Shown: one piece after another, positions 40,795 to 50,185 of the stretch
How the letters are laid out: each line of letters opens with the position of its first letter
Position numbering within the stretch: position 1 is the stretch's first letter
NCBI GenBank assembly: GCA_902764705.1
Contig: CACWWZ010000005.1
Location: 56,413-120,412 of the forward strand
DNA: 64,000 nucleotides
Origin: an uncultured Prevotellaceae bacterium
GTDB taxonomy: Bacteria > Bacteroidota > Bacteroidia > Bacteroidales > Bacteroidaceae
Direction of reading: 5' to 3'
Program-made: the position numbers and the translations under genes
The notes under the pieces: model-generated
Told to the model about the DNA's origin: nothing
Databases searched by the model: none
What the model saw: only the letters and a program-made list of their open reading frames with translations

Positions 40795-42231
40795 CTATTT
40801 GATATTATCGACGAAACGGAACAGACGGCTCCAACGAATGCCTCCGAAGCCGGAACGGTCTGGGTCTGAGCTCCACCAGATGAAGATGGGCTTACCTACG
40901 ATATGGTCTTCTGGTACGAAGCCCCAATAGCGCGAGTCAAGTGAGTTGTGGCGGTTGTCGCCCTGCATCCAATAGTAGTCCATCTTGAAGGTGTACTTTG
41001 TGGTCTCCTGGTCGTTGATATAGATCTTACCGTCCTTCACCTCTAGCTTATTGTCTTCATAGGTGCGGATAGGACGTTCGTAGACAGGCAGGTTCTTCAG
41101 CGTCAGGTCGATGCTCTCGCCCTTCTTGGGAATCCAGATGGGACCGTAGTTGTCGCGTGTCCAGTGCATATTGCCGTTTAGCGGATAGATGTCCAGCTCG
41201 CTGGCATCCTTGTTCAACTCAATGCTCTCAACGATGTCCGGCAGCTTCTTCAGCTCCTCGACAGCATGGTTTGTCAGTGGCATGTAGCCTTGCGTGTTCA
41301 AACTCATCAGGTCCTCCATTGTGATACCTAATTCCTTCATCAAATCATCGTCCAGTCGCTGTTTCAGCTTCACCTTATAGGTATACTGCACATTGTCGGG
41401 CTCCTTGTTGGCCTTGCCGTTGATATAGATGACGCGGTCCTTGATCTGCAGCGTCTGACCGGGCAGACCCACACAGCGCTTCACGTAATTCTCACGACGA
41501 TCGGCAGGACGGGTGTCAATCAGTCCGTATTCACCCGGATTGCGCTCAATGGCCTGTCGTCCGGCCTGATAGATGGCGTTATAGTATAGTGGCAGCTGCT
41601 CCAGTGTCAGCGAGTCGGGATTGGGACGCTCGGGATACATCTGATAGCCTATCTGGTAGCACATCTGATAGAAATCGTAGGCCTGATACTGCGGTGCCGA
41701 ACAGATGGTGTCGCCAGCAGGGAAGTTGAATACGACGATGTCGTTCAGTTCCACCTTACCCAGGCCTTTTACGCGGCGATAGTCCCAATGGGGCCATTCA
41801 ATATAAGACTTGCACTCAAACAGGGGCAGTGTGTGCTGGGTCAGGGGCATGGTCAGCGGGGTTTCGGGAATACGCGGACCGTAGCTTACCTTCGATACGA
41901 ACAGGTAGTCACCCGTCAGTAGAGACTTCTCCAGTGAACTCGACGGAATGACGTAGTTCTGGAAGAAGAACAGGTTGATGAAGTACACGGCTACTAGCGC
42001 GAATACGATGGCGTCAACCCACGACATGATGAACTTCGTGGGACCTTCGGCTTCCTTCCACCACTGCCACTTGATTTTCTTGGTGATGTAGACGTCATAG
42101 ATGAACGGGATGACGAGCAATCCCCACCACGACTTCACCCAATAGAGGAACAACAGATACAGCACGAGCACAGCAATGAACTTCGCCCACTGTACCTTCA
42201 TATTCAGCTTCTTCTTTTCTCTTTTTTCCAT
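40795..42231 (-). CDS. lepB: Signal peptidase I
   Basis: Removes signal peptides on the outer face of the inner membrane; 478 residues, the long Bacteroidetes form. Two to three N-terminal hydrophobic segments, the nucleophile block IPSSSLEKSLLTGDYLFVSKVSYG, the lysine block NYVKRCVGLPGQTLQIKD and a C-terminal GDNRHNSLDSRYWGFVPEDHIVGK. The two conserved blocks are far apart because of a large insert of about 150 residues, common in this phylum. It lies in a dapB, lepB, lepB-like, wbqC, comEC operon. Confidence 0.93.
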   Translation of the reverse strand: MEKREKKKLNMKVQWAKFIAVLVLYLLFLYWVKSWWGLLVIPFIYDVYITKKIKWQWWKEAEGPTKFIMSWVDAIVFALVAVYFINLFFFQNYVIPSSSLEKSLLTGDYLFVSKVSYGPRIPETPLTMPLTQHTLPLFECKSYIEWPHWDYRRVKGLGKVELNDIVVFNFPAGDTICSAPQYQAYDFYQMCYQIGYQMYPERPNPDSLTLEQLPLYYNAIYQAGRQAIERNPGEYGLIDTRPADRRENYVKRCVGLPGQTLQIKDRVIYINGKANKEPDNVQYTYKVKLKQRLDDDLMKELGITMEDLMSLNTQGYMPLTNHAVEELKKLPDIVESIELNKDASELDIYPLNGNMHWTRDNYGPIWIPKKGESIDLTLKNLPVYERPIRTYEDNKLEVKDGKIYINDQETTKYTFKMDYYWMQGDNRHNSLDSRYWGFVPEDHIVGKPIFIWWSSDPDRSGFGGIRWSRLFRFVDNIK

Positions 42232-42304
42232 TCTGTTTGATATCTTGGTTTACATGTCTTTGACGTCAAGCAACACTAAGTTTGTTGCGCCAAGCATATT
42301 CTTA

Positions 42305-42344
42305 TAACTCCCTCTAACTTCTTTTAACTCCCTCTAACTTCTTA
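42305..42344. repeat. 20-bp direct repeat at the dapB end
   Basis: AACTCCCTCTAACTTCTT occurs twice in succession, and the second copy overlaps the dapB stop codon. Confidence 0.7.
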
Positions 42345-43058
42345 AAAAGAAAACATATCTGAAATGGTCAGCAGTCCCTGATGATCCTTGGTGAATTCTG
42401 CGGCGAGCACAGCACCCAGTGCAAAGCCCTGACGCGAATGTGCATCGTGCGTGATAGTAATGATGTCGGCCTCCGAGTCGTAGCGGATGGTATGGATGCC
42501 AGGCACCTCACCACGACGGATATGATCCACGCGCAGATACTTCTTGTCTGTGGTGTCTTCCTTCCAAGCTTCTTTGCGGTCGATGTTCTCCACAATCTCC
42601 TCAGCCAGTGTGATAGCCGTACCGCTGGGATGGTCCAGCTTGTGCACATGGTGTGTCTCTTCCATCTCCACATCGTACTGAGGGAACTGGTTCATAATCT
42701 TCGCCAGATAACGGTTGACTGCCGAGAAAATGGCCACGCCAATCGAAAAGTTTGAGGCCCAGAACAGCGTCTGCCCCTCTTCCGAACACATGCGGCGCAC
42801 GTCGTCGCCATGTTCCTTCATCCAGCCCGTCGAACCCGAAACCACCTTCACACCATGCTTGAAAGCACGTAGATAGTTGCCGTAGGCAGCCTGCGGAGCT
42901 GTAAACTCTATCGCTACATCAGCACTCTTAAAAGCCTCGCTGTCGAAGTCCTGCTGATTGTCTATGTCGATAATACTCACAATCTCATGACCACGGCTCA
43001 GGGCGATTTGCTCTATCATCTTGCCCATTTTACCGTAGCCGATTAAAGCTATTTTCAT
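42342..43058 (-). CDS. dapB: 4-hydroxy-tetrahydrodipicolinate reductase
   Basis: NAD(P)H-dependent step of lysine and peptidoglycan precursor synthesis; 238 residues. The Rossmann start is MKIALIGYGKMGKMIEQIAL, and SGSTGW, ASNFSIGVAIF and HHVHKLDHPSGTAITLAEEI are the substrate-binding parts (the usual E[LI]HHxxKxDAPSGTA block). The ATG at 43058 is chosen since upstream in-frame codons lie across the promoter. It leads the lepB operon. Together with dapF and dapL this gives three dap genes in the window. Confidence 0.95.
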   Translation of the reverse strand: MKIALIGYGKMGKMIEQIALSRGHEIVSIIDIDNQQDFDSEAFKSADVAIEFTAPQAAYGNYLRAFKHGVKVVSGSTGWMKEHGDDVRRMCSEEGQTLFWASNFSIGVAIFSAVNRYLAKIMNQFPQYDVEMEETHHVHKLDHPSGTAITLAEEIVENIDRKEAWKEDTTDKKYLRVDHIRRGEVPGIHTIRYDSEADIITITHDAHSRQGFALGAVLAAEFTKDHQGLLTISDMFSF

Positions 43059-43080
43059 AATATAATGTATTAATACGGCT

Positions 43081-43089
43081 GCGAAGGTA
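43081..43089 (-). promoter_or_regulatory. -7 box of the dapB operon promoter
   Basis: TACCTTCGC on the minus strand, about 22 bases before the ATG. Confidence 0.6.
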
Positions 43090-43132
43090 CGAATAAATGA
43101 GCGAAAAACCAAAAATAATTGAGTTTTTCTTT

Positions 43133-44404
43133 TCAGCAGCCTTTCGAGGCCATGATTTGGAGTACCATGTCGTCGGTCTTGCACATAGCATTGGCACCAA
43201 TACTCGTCAGGTTATGGATGCTGCGGTCGACGTCGTCGTCGACGATGCCTTCCGACGAGGTGACGCACTTGCCCTCCATGGCGAGCAGCGAGGAGAGCAG
43301 GGCGGTGGAGACCCCTGAGGAAATCTTTAGCGAACAGGCGGGCTTGGCACCGTCGCAGATCATGCCTGTCAGATTGGCAATCATGTTCTTGACGGAATAG
43401 CAGATGCGTTCGTAGTCGCCGCCCATCAGATAGGTAATGCCGCAACTGGACCCGATGCTGGCCACCACACAACCGCAGAGTGCCGACAGGGTGCCCAGCG
43501 ACTGCTTGATATAGATGGCTGTCAGATGGCTGAGCATGAGGGCACGGACGAGTTCTTCGGATGTGTTCTCGTTCTCTTTAGCATATACGCAGACGGGATT
43601 CGTGGCACAGATGCCCTGATTACCCGATCCTGAATTGCTCATGACGGGAATCATGGCTCCGCCCATGCGGGCGTCGCAGGCCGAGGCCGTACGCGAAATG
43701 ATGTGGGAATAGATGCTATTGCCGAAGATGCCCTTCGACAGGGGACGGTCGATGGTCTTTCCGAGGTTGTGGCCGTAGTTGCCCTTCAGCGCCTCGCGGG
43801 CGGCATTCATATTATAGGTACGTGCCTCTTCAATAAAGCGTATCTCGTCGAGAGGTGATGTTGTGGCGAAGTCGTAGACCAATCGCATGTTCAGGGCGAT
43901 ATCATCGTTGTCGGACCTCTCGTCAGTATCGGTAAAGTCGGTCACGAAATGGGTATGTCCGCCGGCGATGATAGCCGTAGATTTCTTGTCGCCTGCCGTA
44001 CAGGTAATTTCGGCATAGAGTTTTTCGCAGATATGCTCTTTGAGACCAATGGTAATGCGGTTCTCGGCGATAAAATGCTTTCCCTCTTCGAGCGCCTCTG
44101 GTGTGAGGTCCTTCAGCACCTCCAGCTGATACTCGCTCTTTCCGATGAGGGCTCCCAGGGCAATTGCTATGGGTAGGCCGATCATTCCCGTACCAGGAAT
44201 GCCAACACCCATGGCGTTCTTGAGAATGTTGGCACTCAGCGTCGCCTCAATATGTTCCGGGCGACAACCCAGCTGTTCAGTGGCTTTGGCCGTACACAGC
44301 GCCACACACATGGGTTCCGTACATCCGATGGCAGGAACAACTTCCTTGTTCACCATGGCGATAATGCGGTTTCTAGTTTCTTTGTCTATCATATTATGAT
44401 TCAT
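43133..44404 (-). CDS. L-cysteine desulfidase / UPF0597 family (CyuA/YhaM-like)
   Basis: 423 residues, serine-dehydratase-alpha-like fold with a probable 4Fe-4S cluster. Key parts are VVPAIGCTEPMCVALCTAKA, GVGIPGTGMIGLPIAIALGAL, SGSGNQGICATNPVCVYA and MICDGAKPACSLKISSG. Members break L-cysteine to sulfide, ammonia and pyruvate. It begins at the base after the MFS stop, so the pair is one operon, and the transporter may carry the substrate or a product. An internal start four codons downstream is possible. Confidence 0.85.
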   Translation of the reverse strand: MNHNMIDKETRNRIIAMVNKEVVPAIGCTEPMCVALCTAKATEQLGCRPEHIEATLSANILKNAMGVGIPGTGMIGLPIAIALGALIGKSEYQLEVLKDLTPEALEEGKHFIAENRITIGLKEHICEKLYAEITCTAGDKKSTAIIAGGHTHFVTDFTDTDERSDNDDIALNMRLVYDFATTSPLDEIRFIEEARTYNMNAAREALKGNYGHNLGKTIDRPLSKGIFGNSIYSHIISRTASACDARMGGAMIPVMSNSGSGNQGICATNPVCVYAKENENTSEELVRALMLSHLTAIYIKQSLGTLSALCGCVVASIGSSCGITYLMGGDYERICYSVKNMIANLTGMICDGAKPACSLKISSGVSTALLSSLLAMEGKCVTSSEGIVDDDVDRSIHNLTSIGANAMCKTDDMVLQIMASKGC

Positions 44405-45619
44405 TTATTTGACAGTCGTATTTAAATTGCGTTCCAGGAAGAAGTTTTTGGTACGCAGGAAATAGAGCAGCGTGCCAATGAGGTTAACGAGGGCTACCGT
44501 CCAGAAGGAAGCGGCATAGCCCAGATGCTCGGCCACGACGCCGCCTGCGAGGATGCCCAGTCCGATGCCGATGTCCCACGATACGAGGATGGTGCTGTTG
44601 GCAGTGCCGCGCTGGTTGTTGTGCGCCACGTTAATGGTCATATTCTGGAAGGCAGGCCACATGTGACCATTGCCCAGTCCGATGAGCAGTGCTGAGGCAT
44701 AGTAGCCCGTCATGATAGCTGTATGGTTGTCGGGCATGAGCGTGGGTACGGCGACGAACAGGGTGTATCCCACCAGCGACGTAGCGATTCCCGTGCTGGC
44801 ATTGTGGGTAACCAGTCCGTTCCGCAAGGCCTTGCTGCCTTGCAGACGACTAAGCATCAGTCCCACGGAACAGAGCATGAAGTAGGTGCCTGTACCGCCG
44901 GTAACGCCCAGCTGTTCCTTGCCATAGATGGCCAAATAGTTGCTGAGTACGCCAAAGCAGAATCCGAAGGCTACCATGTTGACGCCCAACAGCCATCCTC
45001 GAAGCAGGAAAAAACGGTCGAGCGACAAGCGCGACTTGTTGCACACCTTCTCCCTGCGAGGCGTATGGATGGTGGCCACTGTGGCCCAGCCTGCACAGGC
45101 AATGATAAGGGCTGTCCAGAACAGCAGCTCGAAGCTGTGGGTATAGCGATAGATAAAGATGGCGATGGTGGGGGCGATGGCCATTGCCAGGTTGTTCGAC
45201 AGACCGTAATAGCCGATGCCCTCCGTGCGACGCGATGAGGGCAGCACGTCGATAGCCATTGTGGAGTTGGCCACAGTGAGTGCTCCGAAGGGTCCTCCGT
45301 GAAGTGTACGGACGATGGTGAATAGCAACAACGTTGATGCCGCCAGATAACCCACGAAAAACAACGAAAAGAAGGCGAAGCTGACCATCAGCACCGTCTT
45401 GCGGGGAAACGAGTCGACCATGAAGCCGCTGAACGGACGGAACACCAATGCCGTGATGGTATAGCCGGAGAGCACCAGTCCAATGACGTCTTTGGTGGCA
45501 CCGAAATGCTCGCTCAGATAGAGCGGCAACAGTGGTGTCAGCTCGTAGAAGGCAAAGAACAGCGCAAAGTTGGCTGCCATCACCTTGCAGTAGTTCCTAT
45601 TCCATAGTCGTTCTTGCAT
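44405..45619 (-). CDS. Major facilitator superfamily transporter
   Basis: 404 residues, twelve predicted helices, with the MFS loop motif FRPFSGFMVDSFPRKTVLMVSF between helices 2 and 3. It looks like the drug/arabinose-efflux type; no substrate can be named. The -7 box is only about 5 bases before this ATG, so translation may be leaderless or may begin at the internal ATG 13 codons on (MAANFALFF). It is co-transcribed with the cysteine desulfidase-like gene. Confidence 0.85.
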   Translation of the reverse strand: MQERLWNRNYCKVMAANFALFFAFYELTPLLPLYLSEHFGATKDVIGLVLSGYTITALVFRPFSGFMVDSFPRKTVLMVSFAFFSLFFVGYLAASTLLLFTIVRTLHGGPFGALTVANSTMAIDVLPSSRRTEGIGYYGLSNNLAMAIAPTIAIFIYRYTHSFELLFWTALIIACAGWATVATIHTPRREKVCNKSRLSLDRFFLLRGWLLGVNMVAFGFCFGVLSNYLAIYGKEQLGVTGGTGTYFMLCSVGLMLSRLQGSKALRNGLVTHNASTGIATSLVGYTLFVAVPTLMPDNHTAIMTGYYASALLIGLGNGHMWPAFQNMTINVAHNNQRGTANSTILVSWDIGIGLGILAGGVVAEHLGYAASFWTVALVNLIGTLLYFLRTKNFFLERNLNTTVK

Positions 45620-45623
45620 CGCT

Positions 45624-45632
45624 GCAAAGGTA
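45624..45632 (-). promoter_or_regulatory. -7 box of the MFS-desulfidase promoter
   Basis: TACCTTTGC on the minus strand, ending 5 bases from the annotated start codon. Confidence 0.65.
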
Positions 45633-45640
45633 ATAAAATT

Positions 45641-45720
45641 AATGAAGAATGAAGAATGAAGAGTGAAGAATTTGCTACCGCTAATAGAAAAAGTTCAAAG
45701 TTCAAAGTTTAAAGTCCAAA
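45641..45720. repeat. Intergenic simple-repeat cluster
   Basis: GAATGAA units, then GTGAAGAATTTGCTACCGC, then TTCAAAG units. The GAAGAATTTGCTACCGC part is also inside asnB (25475-25568). Confidence 0.75.
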
Positions 45721-45728
45721 GTTTTTTG

Positions 45729-45737
45729 TAATTTTGC
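45729..45737 (+). promoter_or_regulatory. -7 box of the methyltransferase gene promoter
   Basis: TAATTTTGC, 3 bases before the ATG; a nearly leaderless arrangement. Confidence 0.5.
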
Positions 45738-45740
45738 AGC

Positions 45741-47024
45741 ATGAAGATTAATGAGAAGACGTGGAGTTTCGTTCGTGAGCATGCTGACGAGGACGTGCGG
45801 AAGGTAGCCTTGCTGGGTACGAAAGACCAGGAAGTAGATATGCAGATGGCCTTGCAACAGATAGCAGGCAGACAGGTGGCAAGCAAAAAACTTCCTTCAT
45901 GGGCAGAAGTCGAGGGTATTGTCTATCCTCCACATCTCAATATGGAGCAGTGCTCCAGCGAACAAACGGCACGCTATAAGGCAAGCCTCACCCCCAGCCC
46001 CTCTCCAAAGGGCGAGGGGAACTTTAAGGGTAAGACCAATATGGCCGATTTGACTGGTGGTTTTGGCGTTGACTTCTATTGGATGTCGCAAGGTTTTGCT
46101 CATCGCTACTATGTCGAGCAGAACGAAGCACTTTGTGAGATTGCTGCTCATAATTTCGCCACGTTAGGGCTGGAGTGCTCCGTAAGTTGTTGTGACACAG
46201 TAACCTATTTAGCCAGCATGCCCCACGTCAGTCTGATATTCCTGGATCCTGCACGTAGGAACGAATACGGAGGACGCACCTATGGCATTGAGGATTGTAC
46301 CCCTAACGTGCTGGAACTGATGACCCAGCTGTTGGAGAAAGCAGACCGCGTGATGCTCAAGTTCTCGCCCATGCTCGACTGGCGTAAGGCAGTCAGCGAT
46401 ATTGAACGTGCTTCGGCCTTCGTTCACGAGGTGCATGTCGTCAGTGTTGACAACGAATGCAAGGAGCTGCTACTCATCGTCAGCAAAGAACCTATGGAAA
46501 ACTTGCGCCTGGTATGCGTAAATAATGATATCGTGTTTGAGGCAGTCCGTAGGGGACGGACTCAGAGTTCGCGTGCGACGGACCAAGAGTTCGCACGAGA
46601 CGTACTAATAGCGGGCGGGCATCACACTGACGGAAATCCCCTTTATCTTTACGAGCCCAACGCCAGTATCATGAAGGCGGGATGCTTTGCAGAAGTGGAG
46701 AAGCAATTCCCTGTTCGCCAGATTGCCCAGAACTCCCACTTGTTCCTTTCTGACGCTGAAATCGGTAATTTCCCAGGTAGAAAGTTTCAAATTTTGGCCA
46801 TTTCATCGATGAATAAGCAGGAGATGAAGCATACATTCAATGAAATAATTAGCCAGAAATCAACCTCGATGGAATCGGCAAATATTGCTGTCCGCAACTT
46901 CCCCATGACGGTCGATCAGCTTCGAAAGAAACTGAAACTGAAGGATGGTGGCGACACTTTTATCTTTGCCACGACAATGGCGTCAGGGGAACATAAGTTG
47001 CTGATTTGCCGAAAAATTGGTTAA
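45741..47024 (+). CDS. SAM-dependent methyltransferase with THUMP-like domain (PG_1098 type)
   Basis: 427 residues. An N-terminal helical part (TWSFVREHADEDVRKVALLGTKDQEVD), a class I methyltransferase core (MADLTGGFGVDFYWMSQGF, FLDPARRNEYGGRTYGIEDCTPNVLEL, RVMLKFSPMLDW) and a C-terminal THUMP-like region with FPMTVDQLRKKLKLKDGG. The substrate is unknown, probably RNA. Two unrelated repeats are translated inside it: the GC-rich element (KASLTPSPSPKGEGNFKG, copy D) and a GTCCGTC-family palindrome (VRRGRTQSSRATDQEF). Their tolerance suggests that they lie in surface loops. Confidence 0.8.
   Translation: MKINEKTWSFVREHADEDVRKVALLGTKDQEVDMQMALQQIAGRQVASKKLPSWAEVEGIVYPPHLNMEQCSSEQTARYKASLTPSPSPKGEGNFKGKTNMADLTGGFGVDFYWMSQGFAHRYYVEQNEALCEIAAHNFATLGLECSVSCCDTVTYLASMPHVSLIFLDPARRNEYGGRTYGIEDCTPNVLELMTQLLEKADRVMLKFSPMLDWRKAVSDIERASAFVHEVHVVSVDNECKELLLIVSKEPMENLRLVCVNNDIVFEAVRRGRTQSSRATDQEFARDVLIAGGHHTDGNPLYLYEPNASIMKAGCFAEVEKQFPVRQIAQNSHLFLSDAEIGNFPGRKFQILAISSMNKQEMKHTFNEIISQKSTSMESANIAVRNFPMTVDQLRKKLKLKDGGDTFIFATTMASGEHKLLICRKIG
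45985..46027 (+). repeat. GC-rich semi-palindromic element, copy D (in the methyltransferase gene)
   Basis: GCCTCACCCCCAGCCCCTCT, CCAAA, GGGCGAGGGGAACTTTAA. It differs from the dapF copy at two positions in the shared part. Confidence 0.85.
46544..46585 (+). repeat. GTCCGTC-family palindrome inside the methyltransferase gene
   Basis: AGTCCGTAGGGGACGGACT followed by CAGAGTTCGCGTGCGACGGA. About 31 of 41 positions match the intergenic copy at 26701-26744. Confidence 0.65.
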
Positions 47025-47052
47025 TTATTTTGGTGCTTTCCGCTTTTTTCCT

Positions 47053-47061
47053 TACTTTTGC
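47053..47061 (+). promoter_or_regulatory. -7 box of the GNAT-like gene promoter
   Basis: TACTTTTGC, 27 bases before the ATG at 47088. The genes parE and ctpA follow with overlaps and may share it. Confidence 0.6.
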
Positions 47062-47087
47062 ACATTAAATAATAAAAACCCCTTTTT

Positions 47088-48242
47088 ATGCCATCAGTAG
47101 AAATTCGGAAAGTTACCACCAAGAAAGAGCTCAAAAGCTTTATCCAGCTCCACTATGACCTGTATCGTGGCAATGCCTACGATGCACCAAACCTGTATGC
47201 TGACGAGGTGCATACCTTGAGTAAAGACAGAAATGCCGCCTTTGAGTTCTGCGAGGCTGAATATTTTCTGGCCTACAAAGACGGAAAGGTTGTGGGTCGT
47301 GTTGCGGGTATCATTAACCATCGTGCCAACGAGCGTTGGGAACGTAAAAGCGTGCGCTTTGGCTGGATAGATTTCGTGGACGACCTGGAGGTGTCACGTG
47401 CCCTTTTGGATGCAGTGGCCGAATGGGGACGCGCGAAGGGTATGACGGAAATTATTGGTCCGTTGGGCTTCACGGATATGGATCCGGAGGGCATGCTCAT
47501 CGAAGGTTTCGACCAGTTGGGTACGATGGCCACTATCTATAACCATGCTTACTATCCCCTGCATATGGAGCAGTTGGGGGGCTGGGTGAAGGACAATGAT
47601 TATGTGGAATACAAGCTCATCGTGCCTGAGAAGGGCATGCCCGAGAAGTTCCGCAAGGTGTCTGAGATGGTGATGAAACGCTATAACCTGCATCCCATGC
47701 ACCCCAAGCGCAGTCAGGTGTTCGGCAAGGAACAATATGGCCGTAAGGTGCTCGATGTCGTTAACAAGTCGTTTGGTCATCTTTACGGCTATTCGCAGAT
47801 GACGGAGCGTCAGATTGACGAGTATCTGAAGATGTGGTTCCCCATGCTCGATATGGATATGCTCTGTCTGATTGAAGACTGGAACACGCCCAATCACGAG
47901 GTCATTGGTGTGGGCATCTCGATAACCAATATGACGCGAGCCTTGCAGAAGTGCAGGAACGGACGTCTATTCCCCTTTGGCTGGTGGCATTGTCTGCGTG
48001 CCTTGAAATTCCACAAGGCAGAGTGTCTCGACCTGATGCTCATTGGTATTTTGCCCGAATACCAGCAGAAGGGTGCCAACGCGCTGTTGTTCTACGACCT
48101 CATCCCCATTTATCAGAAGTACGGCTTCAAGTGGGGCGAGACCAATGTCGAGATGGAAACAAACGAGAAGGTGCAGAGCCAGTGGCAGTATTTGGAACAT
48201 ATACAGCATAAGCGCCGCAGGTGCTATAAAAAGGAGCTATGA
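47088..48242 (+). CDS. GNAT-superfamily-like protein, function unknown
   Basis: 384 residues, cytoplasmic. An N-terminal region ([34 protein letters not shown]) leads to a fold that looks like acyl-CoA N-acyltransferases ([70 protein letters not shown]). The C-terminal half repeats the theme ([42 protein letters not shown]). It is conserved in the phylum as far as I recall, without a known substrate. It overlaps parE by 4 bases. Confidence 0.7.
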   Translation: MPSVEIRKVTTKKELKSFIQLHYDLYRGNAYDAPNLYADEVHTLSKDRNAAFEFCEAEYFLAYKDGKVVGRVAGIINHRANERWERKSVRFGWIDFVDDLEVSRALLDAVAEWGRAKGMTEIIGPLGFTDMDPEGMLIEGFDQLGTMATIYNHAYYPLHMEQLGGWVKDNDYVEYKLIVPEKGMPEKFRKVSEMVMKRYNLHPMHPKRSQVFGKEQYGRKVLDVVNKSFGHLYGYSQMTERQIDEYLKMWFPMLDMDMLCLIEDWNTPNHEVIGVGISITNMTRALQKCRNGRLFPFGWWHCLRALKFHKAECLDLMLIGILPEYQQKGANALLFYDLIPIYQKYGFKWGETNVEMETNEKVQSQWQYLEHIQHKRRRCYKKEL

Positions 48243-50185
48243 ACGAAGAAAATAACATCATCGAAGAACAGGTAGTACAGTATACTGACGACAATATCCG
48301 CCATTTGTCGGATATGGAGCATGTGCGCACCCGTCCGGGAATGTACATCGGACGTCTGGGCGACGGTTCTCTACCAGAGGACGGTATCTATGTGTTGCTG
48401 AAAGAGGTCATCGACAATAGTATCGACGAATTCAAGATGCATGCTGGCACGCGTATCGAGATTACCATCGACGACAACCTGCGTGTCTCCGTGCGCGACT
48501 ATGGTCGAGGCATACCGCAGGGCAAGCTCATCGAGGCTGTCTCTGTGTTGAACACGGGTGGTAAGTACGATTCAAAGGCTTTTAAGAAGTCGGTAGGACT
48601 GAATGGCGTGGGTGTGAAGGCCGTTAATGCGCTGAGCTCCCACTTCGAAGTGGCCAGCTATCGTGAAGGTAAGGTGCGTCGCGCGTCCTTTGAGTGTGGT
48701 ATTCTGAAGACTGACGTGACGGAGGATTCGCAGGACGAGAACGGTACGTACATCTATTTCGAACCAGATAATACGCTGTTCAAGGACTATAAGTTCCAGG
48801 ACGACATTGTAGAGAATATGCTCCGCAACTATACCTATCTGAATACGGGTCTGGCCATCATGTATAACGGACGCCGCATCCTCAGCCGTCATGGTCTGGA
48901 GGACCTGCTGAAAGACCGTATGACGAACGACTCGCTCTATCCCATCATCCATTTGAAAGGCGAGGATATCGAGATTGCGTTTACTCATGCCAACCAGTAT
49001 GGCGAGGAGTACTATTCTTTTGTCAACGGACAGAATACCACTCAGGGTGGTACGCACCAGAGTGCTTTCAAGGAGCATATTGCCAAGACCATCAAGGAAT
49101 TCTTCGGCAAATACGAATATGGCGACATCCGAACGGGTATGGTTGCTGCTATTGCCATCAATGTCGAGGAGCCTGTATTCGAGAGTCAGACGAAAATCAA
49201 GCTGGGTTCTACGCAGATGGCTCCTGACGGCGAGACCATTAATAAATATGTGGGCGACTTCATCAAGCAGCAGGTCGACAACTACCTGCATATCCATCAG
49301 GATATAGCTGAAGTGATAGAGGGCAAGGTGAAGGAGAGTGAGCGCGAGCGCAAGGCGATGGCTGGTGTCACCAAACTGGCTCGTGAGCGTGCCAAGAAAG
49401 CTAACCTGCATAACCGTAAGTTACGCGACTGCCGCATCCATTTCTCTGACGTCAAGAACGACCGCAAGGAGGATTCGTGCATCTTCATCACTGAGGGTGA
49501 CTCGGCCAGCGGAAGCATCACCAAGAGCCGTGACGTCAATACTCAGGCGGTATTCTCGTTGCGTGGTAAGCCCCTGAATTCGTTCGGCCTCACCAAGAAG
49601 GTGGTCTACGAGAACGAGGAGTTCAATTTGTTGCAGGCTGCTCTCGACATCGAGGAAGGTCTCGATACCCTTCGTTATAATAAGGTTATTGTGGCCACCG
49701 ATGCTGATGTCGACGGTATGCACATCCGTCTGCTTATCATCACGTTCTTCCTGCAATTCTTCCCTGAACTCATCAAGAAAGGACACGTCTACGTGTTGCA
49801 GACCCCGTTGTTTCGCGTTCGCAACAAGCGTACGAAGATTAAGAACAAGAAAGTCCTTTCTGATGAAGACGAAAAGAGTTCCAAGAAATCAGACTTTTTG
49901 GTGCGCTATTGTTACAGTGAAGAGGAACGCATCAAGGCCATTCAGGACTTAGGGCCAGACCCGGAAATCACCCGATTCAAGGGCCTTGGCGAGATATCGC
50001 CCGAGGAGTTTGCTGGTTTTATTGGACCTGATATGCGCCTGGAACAGGTCACCCTGCAGAAGAACGACCAGGTACAGAAATTGTTGGAATACTACATGGG
50101 TAAAAATACGATGGAGCGTCAGAACTTCATCATCGACAACCTCGTCATTGAGGAAGACAAGCCCGAAGACTACGATTATGAATAA
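48239..50185 (+). CDS. parE: DNA topoisomerase IV subunit B
   Basis: ATPase subunit of the enzyme that unlinks daughter chromosomes; 648 residues. GHKL ATPase motifs [25 protein letters not shown] and [14 protein letters not shown] are followed by the transducer and the TOPRIM domain ([35 protein letters not shown]), and the C-terminal [13 protein letters not shown]. The start [22 protein letters not shown] is ParE-like rather than GyrB-like in this phylum. The gene overlaps its upstream neighbour by 4 bases and the ctpA-like gene by 8 bases. No parC is in the window. Confidence 0.9.
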   Translation: MNEENNIIEEQVVQYTDDNIRHLSDMEHVRTRPGMYIGRLGDGSLPEDGIYVLLKEVIDNSIDEFKMHAGTRIEITIDDNLRVSVRDYGRGIPQGKLIEAVSVLNTGGKYDSKAFKKSVGLNGVGVKAVNALSSHFEVASYREGKVRRASFECGILKTDVTEDSQDENGTYIYFEPDNTLFKDYKFQDDIVENMLRNYTYLNTGLAIMYNGRRILSRHGLEDLLKDRMTNDSLYPIIHLKGEDIEIAFTHANQYGEEYYSFVNGQNTTQGGTHQSAFKEHIAKTIKEFFGKYEYGDIRTGMVAAIAINVEEPVFESQTKIKLGSTQMAPDGETINKYVGDFIKQQVDNYLHIHQDIAEVIEGKVKESERERKAMAGVTKLARERAKKANLHNRKLRDCRIHFSDVKNDRKEDSCIFITEGDSASGSITKSRDVNTQAVFSLRGKPLNSFGLTKKVVYENEEFNLLQAALDIEEGLDTLRYNKVIVATDADVDGMHIRLLIITFFLQFFPELIKKGHVYVLQTPLFRVRNKRTKIKNKKVLSDEDEKSSKKSDFLVRYCYSEEERIKAIQDLGPDPEITRFKGLGEISPEEFAGFIGPDMRLEQVTLQKNDQVQKLLEYYMGKNTMERQNFIIDNLVIEEDKPEDYDYE

